Shown here piece after piece: positions 9,836 through 19,102 of a DNA stretch of 64,000 nt (the first letter of the stretch is position 1; the number at the start of each line of letters is the position of its first letter). The stretch is from Stakelama pacifica (GTDB taxonomy: Bacteria; Pseudomonadota; Alphaproteobacteria; Sphingomonadales; Sphingomonadaceae): NCBI RefSeq assembly GCF_004361835.1, contig NZ_SNWD01000009.1, positions 1 through 64,000 on the forward strand, written 5' to 3'. The position numbers and the translations under genes are program-made. The notes below the pieces were generated by a model that worked only from the letters and a program-made list of their open reading frames with translations, ran no database searches and had not been told where the DNA came from.

Positions 9836-9887
9836 AACCCGACCGCGAAACGGCCCTGTCCGGCAGAGACAGGCAAGCGGTCGGGTT
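9836..9887 (+). promoter_or_regulatory. Nested hairpin directly before a small ORF
   Basis: A perfect 11-bp stem (AACCCGACCGC at 9836-9846 with GCGGTCGGGTT at 9877-9887) encloses a second 6-bp hairpin (CCTGTC/GACAGG, 9855-9873). The AGGAG of the small ORF starts right at the stem's 3' foot. It could be a translational control element or a structured leader. There is no U-tract, so a simple terminator is less likely. Confidence 0.5.
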
Positions 9888-9900
9888 AGGAGTGGATATT

Positions 9901-10008
9901 ATGGAACGACTCGATTCGGACGTTCGAAAGTGCCCATTTGCATTTTTGATGATGCTGTCGCTCAGCGCAGCCGCAATCATTGCATTGCTGGTGTTGCTGA
10001 TCCGGTGA
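9901..10008 (+). CDS. 35-residue single-span membrane peptide
   Basis: The ATG follows an AGGAG site by 8 bases. The peptide begins MERLDSDVRKCPFAFLMM and ends in a hydrophobic helix rich in Leu, Ile and Ala with a final Arg, i.e. a short cytoplasmic head and one membrane span. It is divergent from pccB. The strong ribosome site and clean topology support expression. No family is recognised. Confidence 0.5.
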   Translation: MERLDSDVRKCPFAFLMMLSLSAAAIIALLVLLIR

Positions 10009-10277
10009 ACGGCTGCAACGCCCTGAAATAATAGATCCGCCACCTTACAGCAATGCGTCCGGGGGGGGGGCGAGGCGGCGAGGACGATCGCGCGCCCTCG
10101 CCGGTTCAGAACGCGCGAACGATAGCCGGAATCACGGCACCACCAATGCACCTCATGCGGGCCCCTTCTTTGGTGCCCCCCGGATGAGCAGCGCCGGTCA
10201 AACGCCGCCTGTCCCAATGGACGCGACACCGTCATCATGCCGCGGCCCGGAGATCATGAAAGCGGGAGGGCAGAGAT
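10009..10277. other. Gene-free interval with a G10 tract
   Basis: No convincing ORF. A run of ten G lies at 10061-10070, followed by GC-rich sequence up to the acyltransferase stop. No clear terminator is seen. Confidence 0.5.
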
Positions 10278-11309
10278 TTAAGACATCTGCCCCTGCTTCT
10301 CAGGAGATTCGAAATTCGGAATCTCTTTCGTAAACCTTCGCTTGCTTACAAAGCGGTGAAGCGGTTTCTCAACCCACCAATATGCAAGAATTCCAGCGAA
10401 GACACCTGCCGCTGTTGCGAAAATTACAATGCTGACGGACTCAAGCCTGAGCATTTGCCCTATTTTCAAAGCTATCGACAACGCGAACGTATGCCATAGG
10501 TAAATGGAGTAACTTGCATCGCCGATGAGCAACGGAATAAAATAACGCCGCACGCCGTATTTTTTCTCGATTACCAGTGTTCCCGCGACCAGCAATAGCG
10601 AGGGAACACCGAAAATCAGAATCCTGGTCGCCTCGACGTTCAAAAATTCGACAAGAATGAACAGAAACCCCGCCAGAAAGCAGAACGGAAATCCCATCCA
10701 CGCCGGAAAGCTTTCCCGGGTCTTCCATACCGAGCCCAGCAGCGCGCCGGCGAGAAACTCCAGCAATATGGGGTTCGTATAGAATGTCACCAGCGTCCCA
10801 TGGTTCTGGCTGACCAGCCCCGCCAACACCAGACTTGTCAGCATCGCCGCAAGAACAAATACCCGTATTCTCTCCAACCGGATAAACAGGACGAGCGAGA
10901 ACAAAAGGTAAAAGAATATCTCGTAATTCAGCGTCCAGCCCTGAACCAGAATCGGATAAATCTTTCCGAGGCTCGGCGACACCGCCGGAATGAATAAAAA
11001 CGAAGCAAGAATATGCCCTGCTTCAATTTTCGCACGCGGAAACATGCCGATAAGAGCACCGAGCACCATCGCCACAGTCGCAGCCCAATAAGAAGGCGCA
11101 ATACGGCGGAAACGGTCCAGAATGAACTTCGCGGGCAGCGTTTTTTCGTTCGTGATAGCAACCATCAGGAAGCCGCTGAGCACAAAGAAAATATCCACGC
11201 CCGCCTCGCCGATGACAAGATCGATTCCTACCCGACCGGCAGCGTGAAATGCGACAACCCCCAAGACCGCTATCGCACGAAGATATTGCAAACCAATGAT
11301 TTTATTCAT
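10278..11309 (-). CDS. Acyltransferase family 3 membrane protein (surface O-acyltransferase)
   Basis: 343 residues with about ten hydrophobic helices. The N-terminal LQYLRAIAVLGVVAFHA carries the family's conserved histidine, and RFRRIAPSYW carries its arginine. Family members move acyl groups, usually acetyl, onto lipopolysaccharide, capsule or other glycans at the inner membrane. The substrate here is unknown. The chosen ATG follows a G8-containing ribosome site. The gene is less GC-rich than its surroundings and stands alone beside a gene-poor stretch and a tRNA, which suggests acquisition by transfer. Confidence 0.88.
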   Translation of the reverse strand: MNKIIGLQYLRAIAVLGVVAFHAAGRVGIDLVIGEAGVDIFFVLSGFLMVAITNEKTLPAKFILDRFRRIAPSYWAATVAMVLGALIGMFPRAKIEAGHILASFLFIPAVSPSLGKIYPILVQGWTLNYEIFFYLLFSLVLFIRLERIRVFVLAAMLTSLVLAGLVSQNHGTLVTFYTNPILLEFLAGALLGSVWKTRESFPAWMGFPFCFLAGFLFILVEFLNVEATRILIFGVPSLLLVAGTLVIEKKYGVRRYFIPLLIGDASYSIYLWHTFALSIALKIGQMLRLESVSIVIFATAAGVFAGILAYWWVEKPLHRFVSKRRFTKEIPNFESPEKQGQMS

Positions 11310-11311
11310 CA

Positions 11312-11319
11312 CCCCCCCC
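11312..11319 (-). repeat. G8 homopolymer forming the acyltransferase ribosome binding site
   Basis: On the minus strand the sequence reads AAGGGGGGGGTG then ATG. The homopolymer is itself the Shine-Dalgarno region, so slippage would alter its strength and spacing. Confidence 0.6.
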
Positions 11320-11339
11320 TTGGCGATAAAGCTCTGCAC

Positions 11340-11980
11340 GCACTTGCGGTACTGGAGAATTCCAAAATAAACAGTATCTTAGGCGAAGCCCATGAAGCGA
11401 TAGCCCGATATTCAACCGGACAATTCGCTATGAGGGCGGATTTTCAAGGATATACTTGTGCTCGTGTGTGTCTTCAACGATCCGGCATTAAGTTCCACTA
11501 TCCCTTTGTCCCATATTCGGCCAGACTGAACAGCGGATATGCGCCGGCCCGTATCGGAAAACGGTTCAGCCGAACGCCGATTGATCCGGACGCTCCACAC
11601 GACCGAAGCGCCGCGCGGCTTGCGCACGACATGACCTAAACAGATTACAGATCTGCGATCGATTATTTGCCGGACGATAACGGTGGCGAAAAAAGCGTGC
11701 CGGAAAAATCGCTGCGCTGCAGCCAAGCCAACCGTTCACGCACATATCATCCGGATCGTGCCTGGCGCTGATAGGGAACTCGCAGGGGGCGCCTACCCAT
11801 CGACATGCGAAAACGCGGCGTTACCGCGCGGGCCCCTGTGCATGTGGCTTTATCTGGCGGGTAAAAACGAGCGGATCGCCCGCCATGACCAAAGCCATTG
11901 CAACAAGCCAGGAACGGCCTCAGCCACTCACCAGCCCGGTGGGAGGCGCTCGCCATGTCGCGTTCAATCTGAAGAGGGGA
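11340..11980. other. Gene-poor interval between acyltransferase and tRNA-Ala
   Basis: About 640 bp without a supportable gene. Open frames of 104 (minus) and 115 (plus) codons exist, but neither translation resembles a protein family, and the plus one runs through the tRNA. The part from 11360 to 11700 is more AT-rich. It may be decayed coding or island DNA. Confidence 0.5.
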
Positions 11981-12056
<76 letters not shown>

Positions 12057-12068
12057 ATTCCCTTGGGA

Positions 12069-12094
12069 GGCGACGCCTTTACAAAGGCGTCGCC
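12069..12094 (-). terminator. Hairpin after the FYDLN protein gene
   Basis: A perfect 12-bp inverted repeat (GGCGACGCCTTT/AAAGGCGTCGCC) with a tiny loop lies between the gene at 12139-12456 and tRNA-Ala. It probably ends the former's transcript. There is no long U-tract. Confidence 0.5.
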
Positions 12095-12138
12095 GGGATT
12101 GCAAGCGCGATCGACGGTGGATCGCGAAATTTTACGAA

Positions 12139-12456
12139 TTAATTTTCGTCTTTGTCATCGGACGTGTTGACGCCCAGATCGTCGTCGCCGCCCAGATCGT
12201 CGTCGTCGACAGCATCCTCATCATCGTCATCGATGTTCAGATCCTCATCGTCCAGATCCTTATCCTCGTCCTTTTCCTTCTCCTTATCGGTCTTGGCCGA
12301 ATCGAAGGGGAGCGGCTGTTTGGACTTCAGAATCGGTTCCGGCTCCCACGCATAACCGCATTCGATGCAGGTTACGGGATCGTCCTTTTCCAGGTCGTAA
12401 AATCGCGTTGCGCATTTCGGACACGTACGTTTCGTGCCCCATTCCGGCTTCACCAT
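12139..12456 (-). CDS. FYDLN-type acidic zinc-ribbon protein (TIGR02300 family)
   Basis: 105 residues from an internal ATG (MVKPEWGTKR); the upstream extension is not family-like. The N-terminal zinc ribbon has CPKC and CIEC pairs flanking RFYDLEKDDP. The C-terminal half is almost entirely Asp/Glu with some Lys. This family is characteristic of alphaproteobacteria, and its function is not established. It is divergent from aroA, 104 bp away. Confidence 0.88.
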   Translation of the reverse strand: MVKPEWGTKRTCPKCATRFYDLEKDDPVTCIECGYAWEPEPILKSKQPLPFDSAKTDKEKEKDEDKDLDDEDLNIDDDDEDAVDDDDLGGDDDLGVNTSDDKDEN

Positions 12457-12560
12457 GTGCCGCCTTTCGCCTTTCAAGCTAACAGGAAATCGGGTTCGAA
12501 CCCGGGAAAGTGGCGCGCGCCTTGCCATAGCGCAAGGGCGCTGTCAAAAGCCGCGCGCCA

Positions 12561-13907
12561 ATGAATAGATCCGAACCCCGCCCGCTGACCCTTTCCGCCC
12601 CCGGACCGCTTACCGGTTCGCTGACCGTTCCCGGCGACAAATCGATCAGCCATCGATCGCTGATGTTCGGCGGTCTCGCCGTCGGCGAAACCCATATTAC
12701 CGGCCTGCTGGAGGGTGAGGACGTGCTCGCCACCGCCGCTGCCATGCGCGCGATGGGATGCACGGTGACGCGCAGCGGACCGGGCGAATGGCGCGTCAGC
12801 GGCGTTGGCGTCGGCGGCCTGTTGCAACCCGAAACCGCACTCGACATGGGGAATTCGGGCACCTCCACCCGGCTGCTGATGGGGCTGATCGCCAGCCATG
12901 CCATCACGGCGACCTTTATCGGCGATGCGTCGCTCTCCAGACGCCCGATGGCGCGGGTGATCGAGCCGCTATCAACTATGGGAGCCGATTTCACCGCGAG
13001 CCCCGGCGGGCGCCTGCCGCTCACCCTGCGCGGGATCAGCCCGGCAGTGCCCATCACTTATACGCTGCCGGTCGCATCGGCGCAGGTGAAATCGGCGATA
13101 TTGCTCGCCGGGCTCAACACGCCGGGCATTACCCGCGTGATCGAACCCGTGCTCACTCGCGACCATAGCGAGCGGATGCTCACCGGATTCGGTACTGATA
13201 TCAGCGTCGAGCCGAGCGATCAGGGCCGGGTGATCTCGATTCGCGGTGAGGCCGAGCTTCGCCCGCAGCAGATCGTGGTGCCGGGTGATCCTTCCTCGGC
13301 CGCTTTCTGGATGGTGGCGGCATCGATCGTTCCCGGATCGGACATTGTGATCCGCAATGTCGGACTGAACCCGACTCGCTCCGGGATCGCGACCGCGCTC
13401 CGGGCGATGGGTGCCGATATCGTCGAACAGGATACGCGCGAAGCGGGCGGCGAGCCGGTCGCTGACCTTCGCGTGCGGCATGCACCCTTGTCGGCGATCG
13501 AGGTGCCGCATGATCTCGCCCCCAGCATGATCGATGAATATCCCGCGCTGTTCGTCGCCGCGGCGTTCGCGAGCGGTCGCACGGTGGCGCGCGGCGCGCA
13601 CGAGCTGCGCGTCAAGGAATCGGACCGGATCGCCGCGATGGCCGCCGCGCTCGGCGCATGCGGCGTGGAAATCGAGGAATTTGAGGACGGGCTTGCCGTT
13701 ACCGGCACTGGGGGCGACCCGCTGCCGGGCGGCGCGCGGATCGCAAGCCTGCTCGACCATCGGATCGCGATGAGCATGGGCATCGCGTCGCTTCACGCCG
13801 GAAAGCCGATCGTGGTCGACGATGCCCGTCCGATCGCGACCAGCTATCCCGATTTTACCGACACCGCCATAGCGCTGGGTGCCGAAGCACATTGGGTGAC
13901 GCAATGA
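12561..13907 (+). CDS. aroA: 3-phosphoshikimate 1-carboxyvinyltransferase (EPSP synthase), class II-like
   Basis: 448 residues, step six of the shikimate pathway, joining phosphoenolpyruvate and shikimate-3-phosphate. Motifs include GDKSISHRS (25-33), GNSGTSTR (97-104), RPMARV, SAQVKSA, a PSMIDEYP stretch with the catalytic Asp, and ELRVKESDR. The overall wording ([23 protein letters not shown]) is close to the Agrobacterium CP4 class II type. At residue 100, where CP4 has Ala, this protein has Gly. The stop overlaps the cmk start. Confidence 0.95.
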   Translation: MNRSEPRPLTLSAPGPLTGSLTVPGDKSISHRSLMFGGLAVGETHITGLLEGEDVLATAAAMRAMGCTVTRSGPGEWRVSGVGVGGLLQPETALDMGNSGTSTRLLMGLIASHAITATFIGDASLSRRPMARVIEPLSTMGADFTASPGGRLPLTLRGISPAVPITYTLPVASAQVKSAILLAGLNTPGITRVIEPVLTRDHSERMLTGFGTDISVEPSDQGRVISIRGEAELRPQQIVVPGDPSSAAFWMVAASIVPGSDIVIRNVGLNPTRSGIATALRAMGADIVEQDTREAGGEPVADLRVRHAPLSAIEVPHDLAPSMIDEYPALFVAAAFASGRTVARGAHELRVKESDRIAAMAAALGACGVEIEEFEDGLAVTGTGGDPLPGGARIASLLDHRIAMSMGIASLHAGKPIVVDDARPIATSYPDFTDTAIALGAEAHWVTQ

Positions 13908-14548
13908 TCATCGCCGTGGACGGACCCGCAGCGTCGGGCAAAGGAACGATCGCACGCGCGCTGGCGCGGCATTACGGCCTGCCGCATCTCGATACCGGGC
14001 TGCTCTATCGTGCGGTGGCGGCAACCGTGCTCCGCGAGGAACTCGATCCGGAGAAAGAAGCTGATGCGGTCGCGTCGTGCGGCTTTCCCGATTCGCTGCT
14101 CGACGATCCGCAGCTGCGCACCGACGATATCGGCAAGGTGGCATCGGTTGTCTCGGCACATCCGCTGGTCCGCGCGGCGCTGCTCCAGCGGCAGCGCCGG
14201 TTCGCGCAGCAACCGGGGGGCGCGGTACTCGACGGGCGCGACATCGGCACGGTGATTGCGCCCGATGCCGATGTGAAGCTGTTCGTGAAGGCGACGCCCA
14301 CCATCCGCGCCCAGCGCCGCCATGCCGAATTGCGCAAGGCGGGGCAGAATGTCAGCCTCGATCGCGTGCTCGCGGATATTCGCGCGCGCGATGATCGCGA
14401 TGCGCGGCGCACGCAGGCACCGCTGCGTCAGGCCGACGATGCCCTGGCGCTCGACACCAGCTTTCTGTCGATCGAGGCGGCGGTGCAGCGCGCGATCAGT
14501 CTGGTCGATACCCGGCTCGCAGCGGCGAGCGCGACAGGCAGGGGATAA
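13904..14548 (+). CDS. cmk: Cytidylate kinase
   Basis: 214 residues from the ATG overlapping the aroA stop (ATGA); a TTG four codons earlier is less likely. It phosphorylates CMP/dCMP with ATP. The P-loop GPAASGKGT is at the N-terminus, followed by [10 protein letters not shown] and DGRDIGTVI, with the mobile lid region late ([13 protein letters not shown]). The aroA-cmk-rpsA order is conserved in many proteobacteria. Confidence 0.95.
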   Translation: MIIAVDGPAASGKGTIARALARHYGLPHLDTGLLYRAVAATVLREELDPEKEADAVASCGFPDSLLDDPQLRTDDIGKVASVVSAHPLVRAALLQRQRRFAQQPGGAVLDGRDIGTVIAPDADVKLFVKATPTIRAQRRHAELRKAGQNVSLDRVLADIRARDDRDARRTQAPLRQADDALALDTSFLSIEAAVQRAISLVDTRLAAASATGRG

Positions 14549-14818
14549 GCGCGCCCGCCGCTTGCCTTTTAACCGCTATTCCGCTAATGCGCGCGGGTCC
14601 TGCAAGCCGATGCTTGTGGAGGTCGGCGCGGAGGAATTCCTCACGCGCCCTTTTCGCATTTGACGCGATTTTTCGCATCGCCCGCGAGTCCGCCTCCTCC
14701 AAGCGCCGGTGCGCAGGATGTCGCGACCGGTATTCGACCGCCGCGGCAGATCGGCCAAAAGACCGCCGGAACCAACCGGCTGGCCGGAAAAATGATTTGA
14801 ACAGGAATTTGTGACCCT
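14549..14818 (+). promoter_or_regulatory. rpsA leader region
   Basis: 270 bp between cmk and rpsA with no gene. A possible promoter is TTGCCT followed 18 bases later by TAATGC (about 14561-14590). The long, partly A/T-rich stretch before the rpsA AGGAA site fits the structured leader through which S1 represses its own translation in other bacteria. That parallel is inferred. Confidence 0.35.
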
Positions 14819-16531
14819 ATGGCCACTATGGCGAATCCTTCCCGCGATGATTTCGCGAAAATGCTCGAACAGACCCTTGGCGATGCGGACAGCTTTGAAG
14901 GCCGCGTTGTCATCGGCACCGTCACCGGTATCGAAGCCGATATGGCGATCATCGATGTCGGCCTGAAATCCGAAGGCCGCGTGCCGCTGCGCGAATTCGC
15001 AGCGCCGGGTCAGAAGGCAGAGCTGTCGGTCGGTGACGAAGTCGAAGTCTATGTCGACCGCGTCGAAAATGCGAACGGCGAAGCGATGCTCAGCCGCGAC
15101 CGCGCCCGCCGCGAAGCCGCCTGGGACAAGCTGGAAGCCGAATATGCGCAGAACAGCCGCGTCGAAGGCGTTATCTTCGGCCGCGTGAAGGGCGGCTTCA
15201 CCGTCGACCTCAACGGCGCCGTGGCGTTCCTGCCGGGCAGCCAGGTCGATATCCGTCCGGTTCGCGACGTCACCCCGCTGATGGACATGCCGCAGCCCTT
15301 CCAGATCCTGAAAATGGATCGCAAGCGCGGCAATATCGTCGTTTCGCGCCGTGCGGTGCTTGAGGAAACCCGCGCTGAACAGCGTTCGGGCCTCATCCAG
15401 TCGCTCACCGAAGGTCAGGTCATCGAAGGCGTGGTCAAGAACATCACCGATTATGGTGCGTTCGTTGATCTGGGCGGCATTGACGGCCTGCTGCACGTCA
15501 CCGACCTTTCGTACAAGCGCGTCGGGCACCCCAGCGAGATGCTGAACATCGGCGACACCGTCACCGTTCAGATCATCCGCATCAATCGCGAAACGCAGCG
15601 CATCAGCCTTGGCATGAAGCAGCTCGAAAGCGATCCGTGGGAAGGCGCGAGCGCGAAATATCCGGTCGGCATGAAGCTGAACGGCCGCGTCACGAACATC
15701 ACCGAATATGGTGCGTTCGTCGAACTGGAGCCGGGCATCGAAGGCCTTGTCCACGTTTCGGAAATGAGCTGGACCAAGAAGAACGTACATCCCGGCAAGA
15801 TCGTTTCGACCAGCCAGGAAGTCGAAGTTGTCGTGCTCGAGGTCGATGAGGACAAGCGCCGCATCAGCCTTGGCCTCAAGCAGGCTCAGGCCAATCCGTG
15901 GGAGAAGTTCGCCGAAGATCACCCCATCGGTTCGACCGTGTCGGGCGAAGTCAAGAATGCGACCGAATTCGGTCTGTTCATCGGCCTCGACCACGATGTC
16001 GACGGCATGGTGCACATGTCGGACATCGCATGGGGCATTTCGGGCGAGGACGCGCTGGCCCTGCACCGCAAGGGCGAACAGGTCGAAGCAGTCGTTCTGG
16101 CTGTCGAACCCGACAAGGAGCGCATCAGCCTCGGCATGAAGCAGCTTGAGCGTGGCGCACCGGCAGTTGGCGTTGCCACCACCGGCGACCGCCTCAACAA
16201 GGGTGCGATCGTCACCGTCAACGTCCTTGAAGTCCGCGACGCGGGTCTTGAGGTTCAGGCTGGCGAAGACGGCGCGACCGGCTTCATCAAGCGCACCGAT
16301 CTTGGCCGCGACCGTGACGAGCAGCGCCCCGAGCGCTTCCAGGTCGGCCAGAAGTTCGACGCGATGGTCACCGGCTTCGATCGTTCGAAGAAGCCCACCT
16401 TCTCCATCAAGGCGATGCAGATCGCTGAAGAGAAGCAGGCGGTTGCTCAGTATGGTTCGTCCGATTCGGGTGCGTCGCTCGGCGACATCCTCGGCGAAGC
16501 GCTGAAGCAGCGCGGCGGCGAAGAATCTTGA
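14819..16531 (+). CDS. rpsA: 30S ribosomal protein S1
   Basis: 570 residues with six S1 RNA-binding repeats: two N-terminal ribosome-binding ones (about 30-100 and 115-180) and four mRNA-binding ones at roughly 200-270, 287-357, 374-445 and 462-530. Repeated wording includes [20 protein letters not shown] and RRISLGLKQ. It brings mRNA to the 30S subunit. Codon use is strongly biased, as in highly expressed genes. The alphaproteobacterial C-terminus ends [12 protein letters not shown]. Confidence 0.97.
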   Translation: MATMANPSRDDFAKMLEQTLGDADSFEGRVVIGTVTGIEADMAIIDVGLKSEGRVPLREFAAPGQKAELSVGDEVEVYVDRVENANGEAMLSRDRARREAAWDKLEAEYAQNSRVEGVIFGRVKGGFTVDLNGAVAFLPGSQVDIRPVRDVTPLMDMPQPFQILKMDRKRGNIVVSRRAVLEETRAEQRSGLIQSLTEGQVIEGVVKNITDYGAFVDLGGIDGLLHVTDLSYKRVGHPSEMLNIGDTVTVQIIRINRETQRISLGMKQLESDPWEGASAKYPVGMKLNGRVTNITEYGAFVELEPGIEGLVHVSEMSWTKKNVHPGKIVSTSQEVEVVVLEVDEDKRRISLGLKQAQANPWEKFAEDHPIGSTVSGEVKNATEFGLFIGLDHDVDGMVHMSDIAWGISGEDALALHRKGEQVEAVVLAVEPDKERISLGMKQLERGAPAVGVATTGDRLNKGAIVTVNVLEVRDAGLEVQAGEDGATGFIKRTDLGRDRDEQRPERFQVGQKFDAMVTGFDRSKKPTFSIKAMQIAEEKQAVAQYGSSDSGASLGDILGEALKQRGGEES

Positions 16532-16554
16532 TAAAGATCAAAAATTAAAAATCG

Positions 16555-16594
16555 TGGCGCGGCAGGCACTTACGTCTGCCGCGCCATTTTTTTT
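16555..16594 (+). terminator. Rho-independent terminator of rpsA
   Basis: An 11-bp perfect stem (TGGCGCGGCAG/CTGCCGCGCCA), a 10-base loop and a run of eight T. It ends the aroA-cmk-rpsA transcript. Confidence 0.93.
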
Positions 16595-16698
16595 GCGCGA
16601 AGTTTACGTAAAGGTAACGTTGATCGAGGTTAAATTATCAGTCTAAGGACCGATTTCGGTAAACGTTATCTTTTTTCACTCTTTCAGAAGGGACGGTT

Positions 16699-16977
16699 AT
16701 GATCCGCTCCGAATTGGTGCAGATCCTCGCGCACGATAATCCCGAGCTCGCTATCGGCGATATTGAAAAGATCGTTGCGCTGTTTTTCGACGAAATAAGC
16801 CGTCGCCTCGCAGAAAATGGCCGTGTCGAACTTCGGGGTTTTGGTGCCTTCTCCACCCGCGCACGCGATGCGCGTACGGGCCGCAATCCCCGCACCGGCG
16901 AGACCGTCGACGTCGCCGCGAAGCGGGTTCCCTATTTCAAACCGGGCAAGGAAATGCGCGAACGCCTCAATATGTAG
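16699..16977 (+). CDS. ihfB: Integration host factor beta subunit
   Basis: 92 residues of the HU/IHF DNA-bending family. The N-terminal helices ([11 protein letters not shown]) are followed by [12 protein letters not shown] and the minor-groove arm with RNPRTGE. The C-terminus has [15 protein letters not shown]. The position after rpsA and the sequence type mark the beta subunit. AAGGGA precedes the ATG. It lies past the rpsA terminator and so has its own promoter in the 100-bp gap, which is AT-richer. Confidence 0.94.
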   Translation: MIRSELVQILAHDNPELAIGDIEKIVALFFDEISRRLAENGRVELRGFGAFSTRARDARTGRNPRTGETVDVAAKRVPYFKPGKEMRERLNM

Positions 16978-17037
16978 CGCTGTTTGCATCGGAATGGCTT
17001 GACCTCGGCCTCACCTTCGTCTTGGCAGGTCCGCAAC

Positions 17038-17124
17038 GCGGACGTGGCGAAATTGGTAGACGCACGGGACTTAAAATCCCCTGGCTGAAAAGCCGTGCGG
17101 GTTCGAGTCCCGCCGTCCGCACCA
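17038..17124 (+). tRNA. tRNA-Leu(TAA)
   Basis: 87 nt with encoded CCA. The acceptor stem is GCGGACG/CGTCCGC. The anticodon loop CTTAAAA gives TAA. A long variable arm (TGGCTGAAAAGCC) is typical of class II leucine tRNAs, and the T arm is GGTTCGAGTCC. Confidence 0.97.
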
Positions 17125-17153
17125 GCATCGGGCCGGGTCGGCCAGGATCGGGG

Positions 17154-18635
17154 ATGCAGATGAGGCCGCTGTTACATCGCATTGCTGCCGCAGGCGCGCT
17201 GTGCCTCATCCTCAGCGGGTGCCAGCAAAGCCAGGATGATTCGACGATCGTGCTAAGCGCGATCGGCGAGGCGGCCGGTCGGGCCGATCCTGTCCGGGGA
17301 CCGATGATATTTCCCGATTCGGTGGTGATGGGCGCTACGGCGCAGGGTCTCGTGCGATTCGACGCAAACGGTCAGGTCGAACCCGGCCTTGCCGAACGCT
17401 GGATCGTGATCGACGACGGAACCAGCTATATCTTCCGCATCGACGATGCGGTGTGGCCCGATGGCAGCCCTGTTGATGCAAGACAGGTCGCACGCGCGCT
17501 GAACCGGGTCATCGCACCCGGATCCCGTAATCCGCTCGCGCCCTTCTTGCGCAGCGTCGAAGAGATCGTGGCGATGACCCCCGAGGTGATCGAGATTCGT
17601 CTTTCGCACCCCCGTCCCGATCTTCTCCGTCTGCTCGCCCAGCCGGAAATGGCGATTTTTCGTCCGAGGACGCTGGTCGGTACCGGCCCCTTCCGGCTGG
17701 AAGACGCTACCGCGCCACTGCGGCTGACCTCGGCTCCTGTCAGTGACGCGGATATCGACGGCGATGATGACGGCGAGGCGGCACCGCAAATCCGCCTGCG
17801 ACTGCGCGGCGAACGTGCGTCGCTGGCGCTGATCCGCTATCGCGAGCATCTCTCCGATCTGGTGCTGGGCGGCACCTTTGTCGACTGGCCCACCGCCCGG
17901 GCGAGCGGCGTTTCCGATTCCGATTTGCAGATCGACCCTGCCGAGGGGTTGTTCGGATTGCAGATTCGTAACCGCAAGGGCTTTCTGAGCGATCCCGGCA
18001 ATCGGCAGGCGCTGGCGATGGCGCTCGACCGCGATGCGATACTCGATCGCGTGGCGGGCGACTGGAACCCCAGCGAGACCATCCTGCCCGAACAGCTCAA
18101 TTCCGCCGCCCCGCCCGCGCAGGCGCCCTGGGGCACGATGGGTCGCGACGATCGGATAGCGGCGGCGAAGGCACAGGTCGCGCGATGGAAAGCGCAGCAG
18201 CGCGAGGCGATGCCGCCGCTGCGCATTGCCCTGCCCGACGGGCCGGGAGCGAATCTGCTATGGACCGGAATCGGCCCCGCATTGAACGGGATCGGGCTGC
18301 CGGTGCTGCGCGTCCCGCTCAGCGCTGAGGCCGATCTGACGCTGGTCGATGCGGTGGCGCCGTTCGACGGGGCGAGCTGGTATCTGCGCACCGCATGCGG
18401 CGCGTGCGACGAAACGATCATTGCGATGCTCGACGCTGCGGTTACCGCGACCAATACCGGCGTGCGCGCGCAATATCTGGCGCAGGCCGATGCAGCGCTG
18501 GCGCAGGACGCCGCATATATCCCGCTCGCACGGCCGCTGCGCTGGTCGCTCGTCCGCCCCCGGCTTGGCGGGTTCCAGCGGAACTCGCGCGCATGGCACC
18601 CGTTGAACCACCTGCGCAAGGAGAATGGATCATAG
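17154..18635 (+). CDS. Peptide/nickel-type ABC transporter solute-binding lipoprotein
   Basis: About 493 residues of solute-binding protein family 5 (extracellular dipeptide/oligopeptide type). A leader with lipobox LILSGC is followed by a family-like core: GLVRFDANGQVEPGLAERW, then IFRIDDAVWPDGSPVDARQVARAL, and GTGPFRLE. An ATG two codons later (17160), with GGGG at better spacing, is equally possible. The frame is open back through the tRNA, but that part is not a gene. No permease or ATPase genes are adjacent, so it is an orphan. The stop is two bases before the next ATG. Confidence 0.88.
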   Translation: MQMRPLLHRIAAAGALCLILSGCQQSQDDSTIVLSAIGEAAGRADPVRGPMIFPDSVVMGATAQGLVRFDANGQVEPGLAERWIVIDDGTSYIFRIDDAVWPDGSPVDARQVARALNRVIAPGSRNPLAPFLRSVEEIVAMTPEVIEIRLSHPRPDLLRLLAQPEMAIFRPRTLVGTGPFRLEDATAPLRLTSAPVSDADIDGDDDGEAAPQIRLRLRGERASLALIRYREHLSDLVLGGTFVDWPTARASGVSDSDLQIDPAEGLFGLQIRNRKGFLSDPGNRQALAMALDRDAILDRVAGDWNPSETILPEQLNSAAPPAQAPWGTMGRDDRIAAAKAQVARWKAQQREAMPPLRIALPDGPGANLLWTGIGPALNGIGLPVLRVPLSAEADLTLVDAVAPFDGASWYLRTACGACDETIIAMLDAAVTATNTGVRAQYLAQADAALAQDAAYIPLARPLRWSLVRPRLGGFQRNSRAWHPLNHLRKENGS

Positions 18636-18637
18636 CC

Positions 18638-19069
18638 ATGGCGAAACCGACCCGGATGAGCGGACAGACAAGCGAGAACTTCCGCGCCATGGCCGCGTCG
18701 CGCAACGATCCCGCCGCGATCCGAAAGCGGGTCGAATGGCTCGAATATATTCTGGAGCGCTCGATCACCATTCCCGGCATCAACCGGACAATGGGTCTGG
18801 ATGTCGTACTCGATCTGGTCCCGTTCGGCGGCACGACGATCGCAGCAGCGATGGGCAGCTACCTGATCTGGGAAGCGCGCAACCTCGGCATGTCAAAAGC
18901 GCAGATGGCGCGTATGGCGGGCAATGTCGGCGTCGACTGGGCGCTGGGGATGATCCCCTGGGTCGGCGCGGTGCCCGATTTCTTCTTCCGGTCGAACAGC
19001 CGCAATCTGAAGATCATAAAACGCCACCTCGACAAGCATCATCCCTCTTCGGTCGTGATCGACGGATAG
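18638..19069 (+). CDS. DUF4112 membrane protein
   Basis: 143 residues. The core has WLEYILERSITIPGIN, a glycine-rich hydrophobic segment (LDLVPFGGTTIAAAMGSYLIW) and the repeated DWALGMIPWVGAVPDFFF, the pattern of DUF4112. It likely has two hydrophobic hairpins in the inner membrane. Function is unknown. It is probably co-transcribed with the solute-binding protein (2-base gap). Confidence 0.85.
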   Translation: MAKPTRMSGQTSENFRAMAASRNDPAAIRKRVEWLEYILERSITIPGINRTMGLDVVLDLVPFGGTTIAAAMGSYLIWEARNLGMSKAQMARMAGNVGVDWALGMIPWVGAVPDFFFRSNSRNLKIIKRHLDKHHPSSVVIDG

Positions 19070-19102
19070 GTCCGGGCGGAGCAGCTTGCCCCGCCCTCAC
19101 CC

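Noticed and set aside
14576..16066. 496-codon minus-strand frame opposite rpsA
   Set aside because: It is antisense to ribosomal protein S1, which has clear repeats and biased codons. The translation is His/Arg/Asp-rich without any family pattern, as expected for a shadow frame in GC-rich DNA.
17022..17153. Upstream extension of the solute-binding protein through tRNA-Leu
   Set aside because: The extension is tRNA sequence; the lipoprotein leader begins at 17154 or 17160.
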